Assembly: GCF_021917145.1 (NCBI RefSeq)
Contig: NC_061062.1
Span: forward strand, 3,011,063 to 3,075,062
Origin: Hypomesus transpacificus
Taxonomy: Eukaryota > Chordata > Actinopteri > Osmeriformes > Osmeridae
DNA: 64,000 nt
Direction of reading: 5' to 3'
Shown: one piece after another, positions 49,507-60,528 of the stretch
Layout of the letters: each line of letters starts with the position of its first letter
How positions within the stretch are numbered: position 1 is the first letter of the stretch
Translations under genes and position numbers: made by a program
The notes under the pieces: generated by a model
The model's database searches: none
Seen by the model: only the letters and a program-made list of their open reading frames with translations
What the model was told of the DNA's origin: nothing

Positions 49507-50960
49507 TCATATGGCATCCTTTTCCTTTGTCTTGATGCCCCTTCTCTCTGTTATCTTTTTCCAGATGTTGTTGAGGGCCACTCTGCCCATGAGCATGGTG
49601 ATGGTAAAGTTGCGTCGGTACCACTCTCTGCCAATCAGGTAAGAGAAGGGGGGGGGGGGGGCACAAATGCATCAAATGATAGCAGAAATCATTGATCAAC
49701 AATATATTTTTTATCCACGCATCCTGTGGTCACATCCTGGGAGAGCTGTGTTTAAGCCCAGGATCAGTTGATGAGAGAACCTGCTTTTACTTGCACATGT
49801 CTATACAATTTACTTACTAACAAACTTACTTATTGTAAATTGAATGTCTTATTCGATTTGTGTCCAGAAAGCTTTTGTAAAACACAGCCATTTCTTCACT
49901 GTTAAGAGCCCTCTTTCGCCCTAGAAAATATTAACAGAACAAATCAAAGTTATTTTAGACTGATCTTTTCCTGTCCTCCTTCATAACCACCAGGAATATG
50001 TCGTTTTCCTCTTACCTTTCTCGTCTCTGTCAGACAAGCCCTGTGCTTGTAGCCTTGAAACAATGAAGGCATCCTTCTCCTAAAAAAAAGTTGTGTCAAT
50101 TATTAGATTCCTAGTATTGACTAAGACTGATAGATTTATTTCTGTTTCTTCTATGTCTATCTGAATTACCAATGCAATGCTGCCACCTGGCGAGAAATAT
50201 ATTGATCTACATAGGAAGCAAATTACAGTAAACTGATCAACTGCCATTCTCGAAGAACAAACCTTGCTGAAAGTGACATTCTGTTTCACCCAGAACTCAT
50301 GGTTCCAATCATCTGTGTCTTGCCTCAGTTTTCTTAATAGCTTCTCCAGCTCTGTCTCATTCTCAGGTATGTGATACAGGATTGGCCGCAGGTTTGACAA
50401 CCTGTCTGGTGGACCCATCCAGTCATGCTTAGAATCAGCTGATGGGGTGAACTCAGATGTCTGAGAAAAACAAAAGAAGGTGGGTTTATTCCACTTGTGA
50501 ATTGAGTCACCTGTTCTGAGAAGTATGCTAATTACCATTAGCCTATAATTACTCCTGATGGTGATAACAAGTCTGAGAGCAGAAACTATAGCAGATGCAT
50601 CAAATTAAGGCAAGGTACAGGTATAGCCACAATGACAACAAGTTCTTGTTATTTCAATAGCCATGGCTGGCTCTAAAGATTGTGCCAAGTGAGTTTGGGG
50701 TTGTGCTAGCTAGGTCACAAGTAAGGCCAAATGTTGACGGCGATGTTATATATCTAAGCGGCTGTCACAGACAAACTTGATTAAAAAGTTCGCGTGAACT
50801 GAAATTTACGGACTTTGTCACCTACCTTTGCAAATGTCCCGTTGTGGCTCCTTTGGTTGGAATGGCATTGGCGACTGGTAAATATTGAACAAGGCGGGCG
50901 TGCACGATAAGACAGATAGAGTGACCTCCATGATAAACATACGGACCTTTTCGAAGTCAT
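49507..50960 (-). CDS. coa8: COA8 (APOPT1), mitochondrial complex IV assembly factor
   Basis: COA8 is a mitochondrial matrix protein that supports and protects cytochrome c oxidase assembly under oxidative stress. Exons: 50960-50826, 50460-50263, 50079-50016, 49920-49830 and 49627-49507. All joins are GT-AG and in phase, giving 202 residues, close to the human length. The first exon has the make-up of a mitochondrial targeting sequence (rich in Arg and Ser, no acidic residues): it starts [20 protein letters not shown]. The conserved core contains [32 protein letters not shown] and [11 protein letters not shown]; later come [15 protein letters not shown] and [18 protein letters not shown]. The longer frame running upstream of this ATG starts only with TTG and is out of frame with exon 2, so it was not used. 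AATAAA lies six bases after the stop and again at 49413-49408, so the 3' UTR is probably very short. Confidence 0.94.
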
Positions 50961-51680
50961 CTGCAACAGATATTTTATAACCCCAGGATATACGGACAGC
51001 TAGATAGACCTTCGCATTGGGAGTTATTTTGGAACATCTTGGAACAGGTACAGTTAGCAATCTTTACACGGTTCCACACATCACGCACATCGGTATGACA
51101 TTTATCACGCACATCGGCATGACATTTATTTAGTATACCCGGGCAGTTACGCGGAGTAGCTTGCCGCTGAACGGGTTCAGTCCCCAGCGTTCTTGTCTGG
51201 TGCGCAGCGCACCGTGTGCTCCCCTCAACGGTTGAGCCAAGTCACCTGAATGGTTTCCATCCGGGTGAACCTAAACGAAGGTACCTTTTTTTTTCTACAC
51301 TAAAATTGTTGGACGACCAACATCTTACACGATTTGAAGAGTACCGCTGTCTAAATAAATTGCATAGCTATACCAAGACACGTATGCATATAATAATATT
51401 GAATGTCATATTTGCAGTATAACTACTACAATATCAAACAGATGTTATATAAGAAAAAAGTTGTTTATTCAACTCCCTCGGCCATTTAAAGGGCATACGC
51501 AGCATTATGATGGCCGGCGCGATGATTCCTCTAAAAATATAAGTCTGGACGTCACAGTTGTAGCCTACTGTAGTTAGTCTAGCTATCTAGCTATCTAGCT
51601 GTGAATGGTAATGTTATTTGCATATTGCTTAGCTCTCATAAAGCGTTCCGATGGCTGTACGTTGGTTATGCAGGTAAGAG
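50961..51680. promoter_or_regulatory. Probable coa8 promoter, possibly shared with bag5
   Basis: coa8 reads left from 50960 and bag5 reads right, so their 5' ends face each other. In human the orthologues are also head to head. On the plus strand a good donor (ATGCAG followed by GTAAGAG) occurs at 51674, which could end a first bag5 exon close to coa8. CpG-containing segments lie at 51140-51210 and near 51515. No core promoter element was identified with certainty. Confidence 0.35.
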
Positions 51681-52859
51681 TTAAAACATTTGTTTTGTAT
51701 TGGTGTATTTGTATGTGGTATTTTGTAGAAGAATACAAAAAACAACGTAGAGCTAGGTTTTGTGTATCGATGGGTCACTGTCGGCTTGCTACATCCCTTA
51801 CTGGCTAAGCTACTAGTAGCTCTATCAGCTAGCTAACGTAAAGAGTGACTATTCAGAATATTTGAGCGCAGTTTCACTCTTCAATTGTGCTTATTATTGG
51901 GTTGAATTCCAAAATTCGGTAATACTTTTGACAGATGGATAAAACCTAGTCTACTCAACAAACTATTTAATTTTTTTAAAATTCAGTTGACAGTTGTGGA
52001 GCTGGGGTCATTGCTCGGTGAATTGTCTGTGGCACACACAGCAAACAGCTGTTTGCATCCTGCCACTTAAATCACTGGCTTTATAGGCCGCGTCCCGGTT
52101 ACCTAGCTCTAGATAGTGTTGAGGTTCAAATCAGGAGGAGAAGGATACAAGTTTAATGCCAGACTACGTTCTTTGTAGTTTATTGATAAGAAATGATGCA
52201 ATCAACAATTAATACAACACACCAGGATGTTCTCAGTCTAGATCGGCGATACCAGTCAATGTTACCAGTCTCGCTTCATAGAGTAGAGTAGACAAAGGCC
52301 TTTGTGAGAATAGTATTGACAGAAGTCAGAGAGTTCTGCCCAGTCCCAATTCTTTCTACCTGTCCCTGGGAGACAGTTGTACCCCAAAGAGAGGGAGGGA
52401 TTTGTTAGGTGAATGGTCAGAAGACCACGGGAAGGGGATGTGGTCTTCCGATTAGGTGTTCAGGGTGGGCAGTCCAAGGATCTGATGATGTTTCGAGAAG
52501 GGGGGGTGGGGGGTGGGGGCAAACAAGACCCAAAGGTCTGATGATGGACAAAGGGGGGAGCAGAGTCTCCAAGATGGGGAGTACATCATCCCAAAATGCA
52601 GGCGCATCATCAGGAGCAAAAGAGTTCCATCTTCCACGGCCCAAGCATCACCTTATCTTTCATGTTGACACTTGGTTTTGAATATAGGCCTGTTTGGTTT
52701 TCCTTAACATTTAGAGTTTAATGTCAAAATTACTACACAATATAGGCTAACAGCTCTTTAAAGGTATCTGACTTACGCGAACAAACCCTCTTTGTGTGTG
52801 GGAGGGGCGACACCGAGTGGACTGCAGCAGTGTTTAGCTTGCTAGTACGTACTGGCAAC

Positions 52860-53032
52860 ACGGTGACGACGAGGCATCCATTGAACACATCAGTGCTACG
52901 AGCGGAGGTATAACAACCTAAATATTTTTTGGGATACGACTAGACTACAACCTTTTATTTACGTCGTTGCCATAGCTGATGGAAAAGGACAGCTATAGAA
53001 ATGTGCGCGAACGTATTTGGAGTTTTGAAAAG
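52860..53032 (+). other. bag5: Candidate noncoding first exon of bag5
   Basis: A CpG-containing stretch ends in GAAAAG followed by a GTGAGAC donor at 53033. It lies upstream of the bag5 start exon, whose own 3' splice site shows that a spliced leader exists. It contains an ATG at 52979 that opens a short upstream frame. The alternative leader ending at 51673 cannot be excluded. Confidence 0.35.
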
Positions 53033-54171
53033 GTGAGACATTTCATGCGCATCTGGGAAGGTGCCGCGACATTGCTGGCGTTTGTTACATTGAAACAGCA
53101 GCCTAGCAACTGACACCGGATCATTTATGTTTAGTGAGATATTGCAAGGCAGAGGGTGCATGCGAGGAGCCTGTAATGGTATGTGGACGGTTGCAAACAT
53201 TCAACGGTGCTAACGTTGTCTTCACTGACATTCTTTTCCGCTTGTTGTCAGCTAGCCAAGTATATGATGAGATTTATACATAATTGTTAAAGCTGTGTGA
53301 GCTCATGCATGTTTTCATGTATGGAGAGAGTGGCCTAAGTGTTGCGGCAGGTGTAATATTTTGGGGAATGACCATATCACATAGATGGAGCTGTAGCTGT
53401 GGTGCATCATTCCTGGAATGCACAGGATGCTGGAATCAAGCGTCATGTAATTTGTTTAGCCCAATTTAAGTGTAAGGTCTAAAAGGCTTGGGAATGAAAC
53501 TAATTAAATTGTATATTTCTGTGGATAAGGGTTTAAGTCTTGCATGATAACTGAATAGGCCATCTGTAAATAACTTTGAGAACTAAGAAGCACTCTAAAC
53601 CCAGTTGATGTTTTGCACATCAAACAGGCATATGACTTTTGTGGCATTGGTGAATTGTCTTTGTTGTTGATATGTTTTGAAGTGAAAAGTTACAGTAGTG
53701 ATAAGGAAGGTTACAGACTATTTTTAGATTGAGTACACATGGTGTTTCAAACGGTACAACTGTTCGGATTATGATTTTAATCCACAATATGGAATTTTAA
53801 GTCCCTAAAGCAGAGCACTTGAGAACCAAATTATTGGCTTTGGTGTCAGTGTTAATGAAAAGTATTGCAAAATTATATAGCGGGTCTGAAGTGTTTAGAT
53901 ACTGTAGAATATCATATAGCAGCGCTGTGTCCTTGCCAAATCGGCACTCGCACCATAACCCTCTTAAAATTCGTCGTCATATCCCAAACAGGAGTGACTG
54001 TCTCTTTAAACGTCCAGAGAATGGCGTGCCCGTTGTGACATCACAGACACATCGCTGTGGAATAGCAGCAGCAGTAACATATTTTGAGAGGCTTCCAATC
54101 TGCTGCATCTGGAGGCTGGAGGCTGATGGCAGGAACGTAGCCTAACTTAAATGGTGTTCTCTCTATCTCAG

Positions 54172-54223
54172 GGCCATAGATAACTTCTTTGTATCTCAAT
54201 TAGGCGTTACCTCAGGAGTTCGT
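54172..54223 (+). other. bag5: Candidate small noncoding exon of bag5
   Basis: A strong acceptor (TTCTCTCTATCTCAG) is followed 52 bases later by a strong donor (CGT then GTAAGTAA). The segment is not long enough to be convincing as coding. It could be an alternative 5' UTR exon of bag5, since it lies between the candidate leader and the coding exon. Confidence 0.3.
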
Positions 54224-54922
54224 GTAAGTAATTTTGTGTGGTATAAATAATTTCACATTTGGATTGTGTTTAAAGAACTAAATGAATTGATTAGGAAGTT
54301 GGTCAAATTGAGCAGTTTCATTTCTTTTACATTTGATACCAGGTTTGTTTAACAACTGTGCTGTCAGTGCAGGAGACTTTTGGGTGCATGATATTGATTG
54401 GATAGACATGTCAGAAGTGACAACAGCCTAACATCACTGTATTTTAAGCCGAATGATTGGTATGATAGTGCTAACATTCCAAGATAGAGCCTGGACTCAA
54501 TTCATTTATAACTGTAGTGGACTCACACCTACTACAACAACTAACCACTGAAAGACTATTACTTTGTAATAATTAATTGTCTGTGGAGAAAAGGGTGTGT
54601 GTGTGTGTGTGACATAGTTTGTTCATTTTGGGTAAAGCATGGTTACTAACAAGCTTAAATCTACAACAGGAAACACTTTATTAATACAATGCAAACATTT
54701 CCCTAACAACGTTATCTAGGAAACCTTCAAACAGGTTAATATTTAACATCAGTATTCTAGGATTCAATCGTCACGATAAACAACCAATGCATAAATCCAC
54801 CACAGACCATGCGTTCTAAATCCGTGTCGCTCCAATCTAAACGGTTGCGTACTGTTCTTGAATGCGATGTGCCATGTTTTTCCTCCAGCCTGTTTGGGAA
54901 GCCCTTTGATGGTGGGAAGAGG

Positions 54923-56624
54923 ATGGACCATGGTAGCCAGCAGCACCAGCAGCCGTTCTACCACCACCAGCAGCACCACCACCACCAGCAGCAGCAGCAG
55001 CCCCAGCCCCAGCAGCACCCAGCCATGATGCGTCTGTATGAGATCCAGAGGGAGGTGGCCTCCTTGGGCCCCCAGGTGTGCACCTACAGCGGGCTGCAGA
55101 GCGACCGCGAGTACAAGCGCCTGGAGCGCGAGCTGACCCGCCTGCTCCTGGAGGTGGACCAGGTGGACACGGAGGGCAGGGCGGAGCTGCAGGGGGCGCG
55201 CAAGCGAGCCGCCCAGGAAGTGGAGGGCCTGCTGCGTTACCTGGAGGAGAACGCCACGCACCCCTCCCGCCTGGCCATCGAGGAGCTGAGCCGTGAGGCC
55301 CAGCGGCTGGTGGAGGAGGGCGTGGTGGCGCCCCAGCGCGAGGGCGGCGCGGCGGAGATCGGCGACGAGCTGGTGGACGCCGTCCAGGAGCTGGTTCTGC
55401 GGCTCACCCAGGTGAAGACGGGCGGGCGCGTGCCCCTGCGCAAGGCCCGCTACCGCGCCCTGACCCGCGTGTGCGCCGTGCAGGACGTCATCGAGGGGCG
55501 CACCCGCCAGCAGACCCTGCCCCTGTCGGAGGACACCCACGCGGCCGTGCAGAGCATCAACCAGGTGATGGTGCAGGTGAGCGGGGCACGCAGCCAGCTG
55601 GTGGCCCTGCTCATGGGGCTGAGCGGCAGGGACAGCTGCGCCCACCTGTCCCGCGTGCTCACGGAGCTGCTGGTGGAGCTGGACGCCCTGGACGTGTCTG
55701 GGAACGCGGCCATCAGGAACTACCGCAAGCAGGTGGTGGAGGAGATCAACGGCCTGCTCAAACACCTGGATCTGGAGGGAGAGGGAGACGACACACGCAG
55801 GTACCGGGGACGGCCTCCCGTCGACACGCCCAAATACGTGGACAGTATCTCATTGAACACCAGGGGCATAGGTTTCGTTATGTGGGTGGGCCATGTACCT
55901 CTCACTGTTTAGAAAATCTGTACCTCCCCCTGACTTCATAAGATAAACAATCACATCCTCAGTTATGGGAAAAAAAATCTGTTCCACCCACATTTGAAAA
56001 CTGATAGATGCTGATGTCAAGTCTCTTTCAGGGTTCAAACTTGGGCCTGACGTGTTTGCTTGGTGCGCTCTGTGTTCCCGTAGGTACGACCTCGCTCAGA
56101 ACGACTCCATCCGGGAGATCGAGGCGGTGCGGGGCCACGTCCACCACCTGCTAGGGCAGGTGCTGAGGCAGAGCGGCATGGGGGAGCTCAGCTTCCGACA
56201 CAAGGCGGAGCTCCAGAGCATGCTCACCCACCTGGACCAGGTGGACACGGCCCGCAACCCCTGCATCCGCGAGGCCCGCCGCCGCGCCGTGCTGGAGGTC
56301 CAGGCCGTCATCATGTTCCTGGACCTCCGCGAGGCCCTGTTTCGCCGTCAGCCCGGCCCAGCCGAGCCCCACGCTCACCGGGCCGTGTGGCTGGTCCTGG
56401 GCAGCCTGTCGGACCTCCAGGCCCAGGTGCTGTGCTTCGATGGCAAGCGGGCCGACAAGAGCTACATACTGCTGGAGGAGCTTCTGACCAAACAGCTGCT
56501 GGCCCTGGACGCCGTAGACCCACAGGGCGACGAGAACACCAAGGTGGCCCGTAAGCAAGCCGTCAAGTTTGCCCAGAACATCCTCAGCTACCTGGACATG
56601 AAGACAGATGAGTGGGAGTATTGA
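54923..56624 (+). CDS. bag5: BAG5, multi-BAG-domain HSP70 co-chaperone
   Basis: BAG5 is a nucleotide-exchange factor for HSP70 and is known to inhibit Parkin and HSP70 refolding. Coding exons are 54923-55800 and 56084-56624, joined in phase 2 at an Arg codon (donor GTACCG, acceptor CCCGTAG), for 472 residues; human has 447. Tandem BAG domains are visible through repeats of the pattern LERELTRLLLEVDQVDTEGR, ALDVSGNAAIRNYRKQVVEE and ALDAVDPQGDENTKVARKQA. The C-terminus NILSYLDMKTDEWEY is nearly identical to human. The start is the ATG at 54923; an upstream in-frame ATG at 54809 would need the exon to be unspliced, but a 3' splice site (TTTTTCCTCCAG) ends at 54888. Residues 6-32 are a Gln/His-rich stretch absent from human. 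The exons are strongly GC-rich compared with the flanks. Confidence 0.95.
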
Positions 56625-59520
56625 TGGAGGGAACACCTGGACTAGGAGCAGGTTCATCTGGAAGTGGCTGCCAAACACACTGGGCTGGTCTGGGTTGGAG
56701 TGGGATGAGCTATCGGTATAGAAATCTGCATTGTTGCGCCGAAGGTTAAGGGTACTGTAAATATTGACTCAATCCCAGAATGCACTGCAGCAGCGCTTTT
56801 CGTCTCTTTGTTGTCATTGTCGCTGGCCTGCGGTAAAGTCAACAAAGAACCTTTTTGTGAAACCCACTTTGGAGAATAGTGTACCATTTTATGTGCTTTT
56901 TTGAAGGTTTACAGAACATCTTTTTGAAATGCTGTGTATGTGTGAGTTGTGACTAGTGTTCTTGTTTTGGTGTGTGGTTGAAAAGCCTGCTGCCAAAGCA
57001 CTGAAGATGTATGTAACAGTGATTGGAGTCTTTCCGGAAGAATCTGTTTTATAAAAGAGCAATTGGGACAAGGGTAGATAATCCTTGAAATAGCATCCAT
57101 TGTCTATCTTAATTACTTTGAGCGTCACCTGTTAATGAACCCAGCCAAACAATGTCTCTGAGTACGTACGTATGTACATACGTACAGAGACAGTGGGTGT
57201 CAACCCCCTGGCATGTTACTGTCTTCTTCTGCTCCTGTGTGAACGTGTCATTGTCTGTGTGTTTCTGGTAATGCTTAGTGGCAAACCTTCCAAAAGCCCT
57301 GGCTGTATGCAGATGTTGCTGGACTAGCATAACAGGTGGGTGTCCTACCAAACAGTATCGCTGCATTCATCAGTTACTCCTGAAAACTCCTTTTGACGTT
57401 GGCTAGGACTTCATTTTCAAGTATAAAAAAATAAAGGTAAAAAAAATCACTTGGAGGGGGGGAAAAAAGTTTACACAATGTGTGCTTTGTTAGGAATGTG
57501 TTAAACTGGCTTTAATGACGAGAGGATTTCAGTTTTCCTCGTAGATTCTGTTTTGTGGAAAACTGTGTTGTCAAAGTGTCCCAATGTCCCCAGTGAAACC
57601 GTGGTCATCATTAGACTTGTCCGCTTCAAACACGAGCAGAACGGTGATCTGACCCAATTCCACTTCCCTGTAAAGAATGACCCTTCTTACATGAGCACAA
57701 CAACCCCTTTAAGCGACGCGTTTACCCCTAGTTATGTGTGCGACAGTATAGCTTATGTCGGCTGTGTGTGTGTGTGTGACTGTGTGTTTGCTTGGCTAGA
57801 CCCTGTCAGGGGTGGACATGAGAGGTGGGAAGAGGAGGCTGTCGCTGGCCTAGCCTTTGAGTCTGTGTTCCTCGGTTAGAGTGCGAGAGCCCTGCGGGGC
57901 CGTCCTGGCTGACAGGGCGCCTAGCGACGGTGATCACAGTAGACAGGGCGTCGTAGTACCGAGGATCGAGCCCAATTCTCTGTGCCTTTATTTTTATCCT
58001 CCCCTTCAAGCATTTTGATCGTCGAGTACCCATCCCCCCACGCCCCGTCTCCACGCCCCGTCTCCCAGAAAAAAGGTGGCGTTCCTTTTTATAGATGGAT
58101 TTGCACACGGAGACATGGAAAAGCACTCAATAGGTGGATAACAGGAACCCAGGGTTGTGTTGCCACTGTTGGTGATTTTGCACTCCCTCATACGACACCT
58201 GAGCACTACTGAGCAGAAACTGTCTGGTCACTTCTCAACCCTCTGAATCTGACTGGGGTTATTCAACTCAGCTGCTGGAAGGAAACATATGGCAGAAAGA
58301 TTTAAAGCTTCACAGCCACGACTGACTTATCCAGTATATATGGCAGTGGTTAAATTAAAACAAGTCCAATCTCAAATGTTCAAACATTGTGATGCTTATG
58401 CAATAACTCTGCTACACAGTTCAAACATTATTCGTCTTTAAAACCAACCCTGGATTAAATTAATATTCTCTTCTGACCCCTTTTCGGCTCTCTATGTAAC
58501 ATTCCTAGCCTATATATCCATTATTGTACATTCACTCTTAAGCACATAGACTCTGTTGATAAACCAAGATGGAAATCTGGTTAGGTCTTGTCTGTTTCCC
58601 TGACAGTGCAGACGTTTTGTTGACAGCACCTGTATACAGGGGGCTATCTCCACAGCACCTGTATACAGGGGGGTGTCTCCACAGCACCTGTATACAGGGG
58701 GGGGGGGGCTGTCTCTACAGCACCTGTATACAGGGGGGGCTGTCTCCACAGCACTTGTATACAGGGGGGGCAGTCTCCACAGCACCTGTATACAGGGGGG
58801 GCTGTCTCCACAGCACTTGTATACAGGGGGGGCTGTCTCCACAGCACTTGTATACAGGGGGCTGTCTCCACAGCACCAGGCTGGGGCTGAACAGTAGCTC
58901 TTGTCAGATGTGCAGGCCTCTGCTAACGCCAGCCATCGATACATGTTCACATAACCAAGATTCCTAATGCCTGGGTGAACGCTTCCCATATGAGGAATGT
59001 AGCAGATGTCTGTTTGGCTAAATCAGTGCAAGGCCTAATTTAAAGGGTCTTGCTTGAAAAAAAAAATTATATTGCATTTGGATCCAATGCATTTCGACAG
59101 TTATTGTTACATGACAACCATCAGTTCAACCCTGATCATGCAACAAATTACCTTTTTATGCTGCAGGGTTTGAATGTATTCCTTGAAGAATGTTTTCTTA
59201 TGTTTTCTTACCAAAGCTGATTTATTTTAAGCACACTTCTAAGATTCCTCTATATCATTGTTGGATTGTGTGATTTTGCCTTTTTAAGTGGCAGGAATGT
59301 TTATGTTCATTTGATGGCGAAGGTACTTGCATTTCTCCATCCAAGGTTTGCTTCAGTCGCCTTTGACTCCGTTGATTGTGACAGGCTATGCTGTTTCTCA
59401 TGCAAGATGCGCTTGTACAAAAGCACACCGAGGTTGAAATGATGTGTGAATGCTTCAAAAATAGGTTTGTTTTACTTTGTATTCCCACTCTGAAATAAAG
59501 AGGGTGTGTCTCAATCCTGT
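56625..59520 (+). other. bag5: Probable bag5 3' UTR (two possible ends)
   Basis: No other gene is evident here. AATAAA occurs at 57430-57435, and a better-placed one at 59494-59499 is followed by a GT-rich stretch. The long form would be about 2.9 kb and would contain a 20-bp palindrome at 57166-57185 and the minisatellite at 58625-58875. Confidence 0.4.
58625..58875 (+). repeat. Minisatellite with CTGTATACAG core
   Basis: Eight units of 29-35 bases: CAGCACCTGTATACAGGGGG then GCTGTCTCCA. In five units the core CTGTATACAG is a perfect 10-bp palindrome; three units have CTTGTATACAG. Unit length varies through a G run. It lies in the probable bag5 3' UTR. Confidence 0.9.
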
Positions 59521-60497
59521 CTGTGGAATGGTCTGTGTTTATTTCTGGATACGCTTCCCATAAGATCACCTGGAAATGCAGACATCCTCTTCACAACCAA
59601 TTAAAATCTCCCGAAACCTCAAGATACAAAGAGTGTATATGGGAAAAGTATTACAGCAGAGAACTGGTTAAGCGGAAAATGTGTTCCGTGACTGGCAAAC
59701 CGTGCCTTTCGTCAAGGGCATAAGTACAGCTTTCAGCCAGTGTGTGGAGAGTGACTGTAGAGTCAAATCTGGGAGGAGAGTAAGGGCTGTTTCCAGACGG
59801 CTGTGTGAGCCGTGAGCCTCATGCCCCTGAAGGCCCAGCGTGAACCACAGGGATCACTCCAAACCCACACAAACAAACACAGAAGTAGACTTTCAGCTAG
59901 AGGCTATTTCAAGCAGTGACCCAGAAGTGACACCCGTCGTGGACCAGGGACACGCTGGAGAACACGTCCCCGTCCCCCCCATCCCGGAGCACTGACCCGC
60001 TGGGCCGGCCCAGCAGAGAGACTCCATGTGTGGGGTCGTGACCCTTCACACGCCAGGGTCACTCGGATCACAAACTCACATCCGCTTCATCTTTCACCTC
60101 CTACAGTACCAAGCTGGACCGAGCCGTTTCTGTTACTCAGACCCAGGAAACGATATCCGGCAAATGCTTTGTTTGGCTCTGTTCTGGATGATTTGACGCC
60201 ATGCTAGGGTGTTAATCTGTCGTTTCAGTTTGGCCCACCGCCATGCCTTAGCTTGACCACTAGAGAGTGCTAGGGAACAAGCTTAGCAGTGAGCATTCCT
60301 GACCCTGTTCGACGTCCACAGAGACAGTAGAGGCGTGTGTGCTTGTTCCATTGTTCGGGGCGAAGCTCATTCACACATCAACTGCACCCTTTATACCCTT
60401 TACTGGGTACGGGGATTCACATCTCTGCAACCGTTGCATAAGCAGTCACATCTGAAGAGCAAAAACTCAGGGTTCCTGAGAACATGGGTCATCGTAC

Positions 60498-60528
<31 letters not shown>

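Noticed and set aside
50961..51060. Upstream frame of coa8 reading through to 51060
   Set aside because: It starts with TTG and is in a different frame from the coa8 protein; it does not join exon 2 in phase.
54809..54922. Earlier ATG for bag5
   Set aside because: A strong 3' splice site at 54888 separates it from the conserved start, and the extra residues match nothing in the family.
54764..55765. A 333-codon open frame antisense to bag5
   Set aside because: It mirrors the GC-rich bag5 exon, has Leu/Gln/His-rich low-complexity composition and no family resemblance. It is a shadow of the real gene.
58510..58989. Cys-rich repeat protein on either strand at the minisatellite
   Set aside because: All frames through the 29-35 base repeat look open by chance. 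The unit length varies, which breaks any constant frame.
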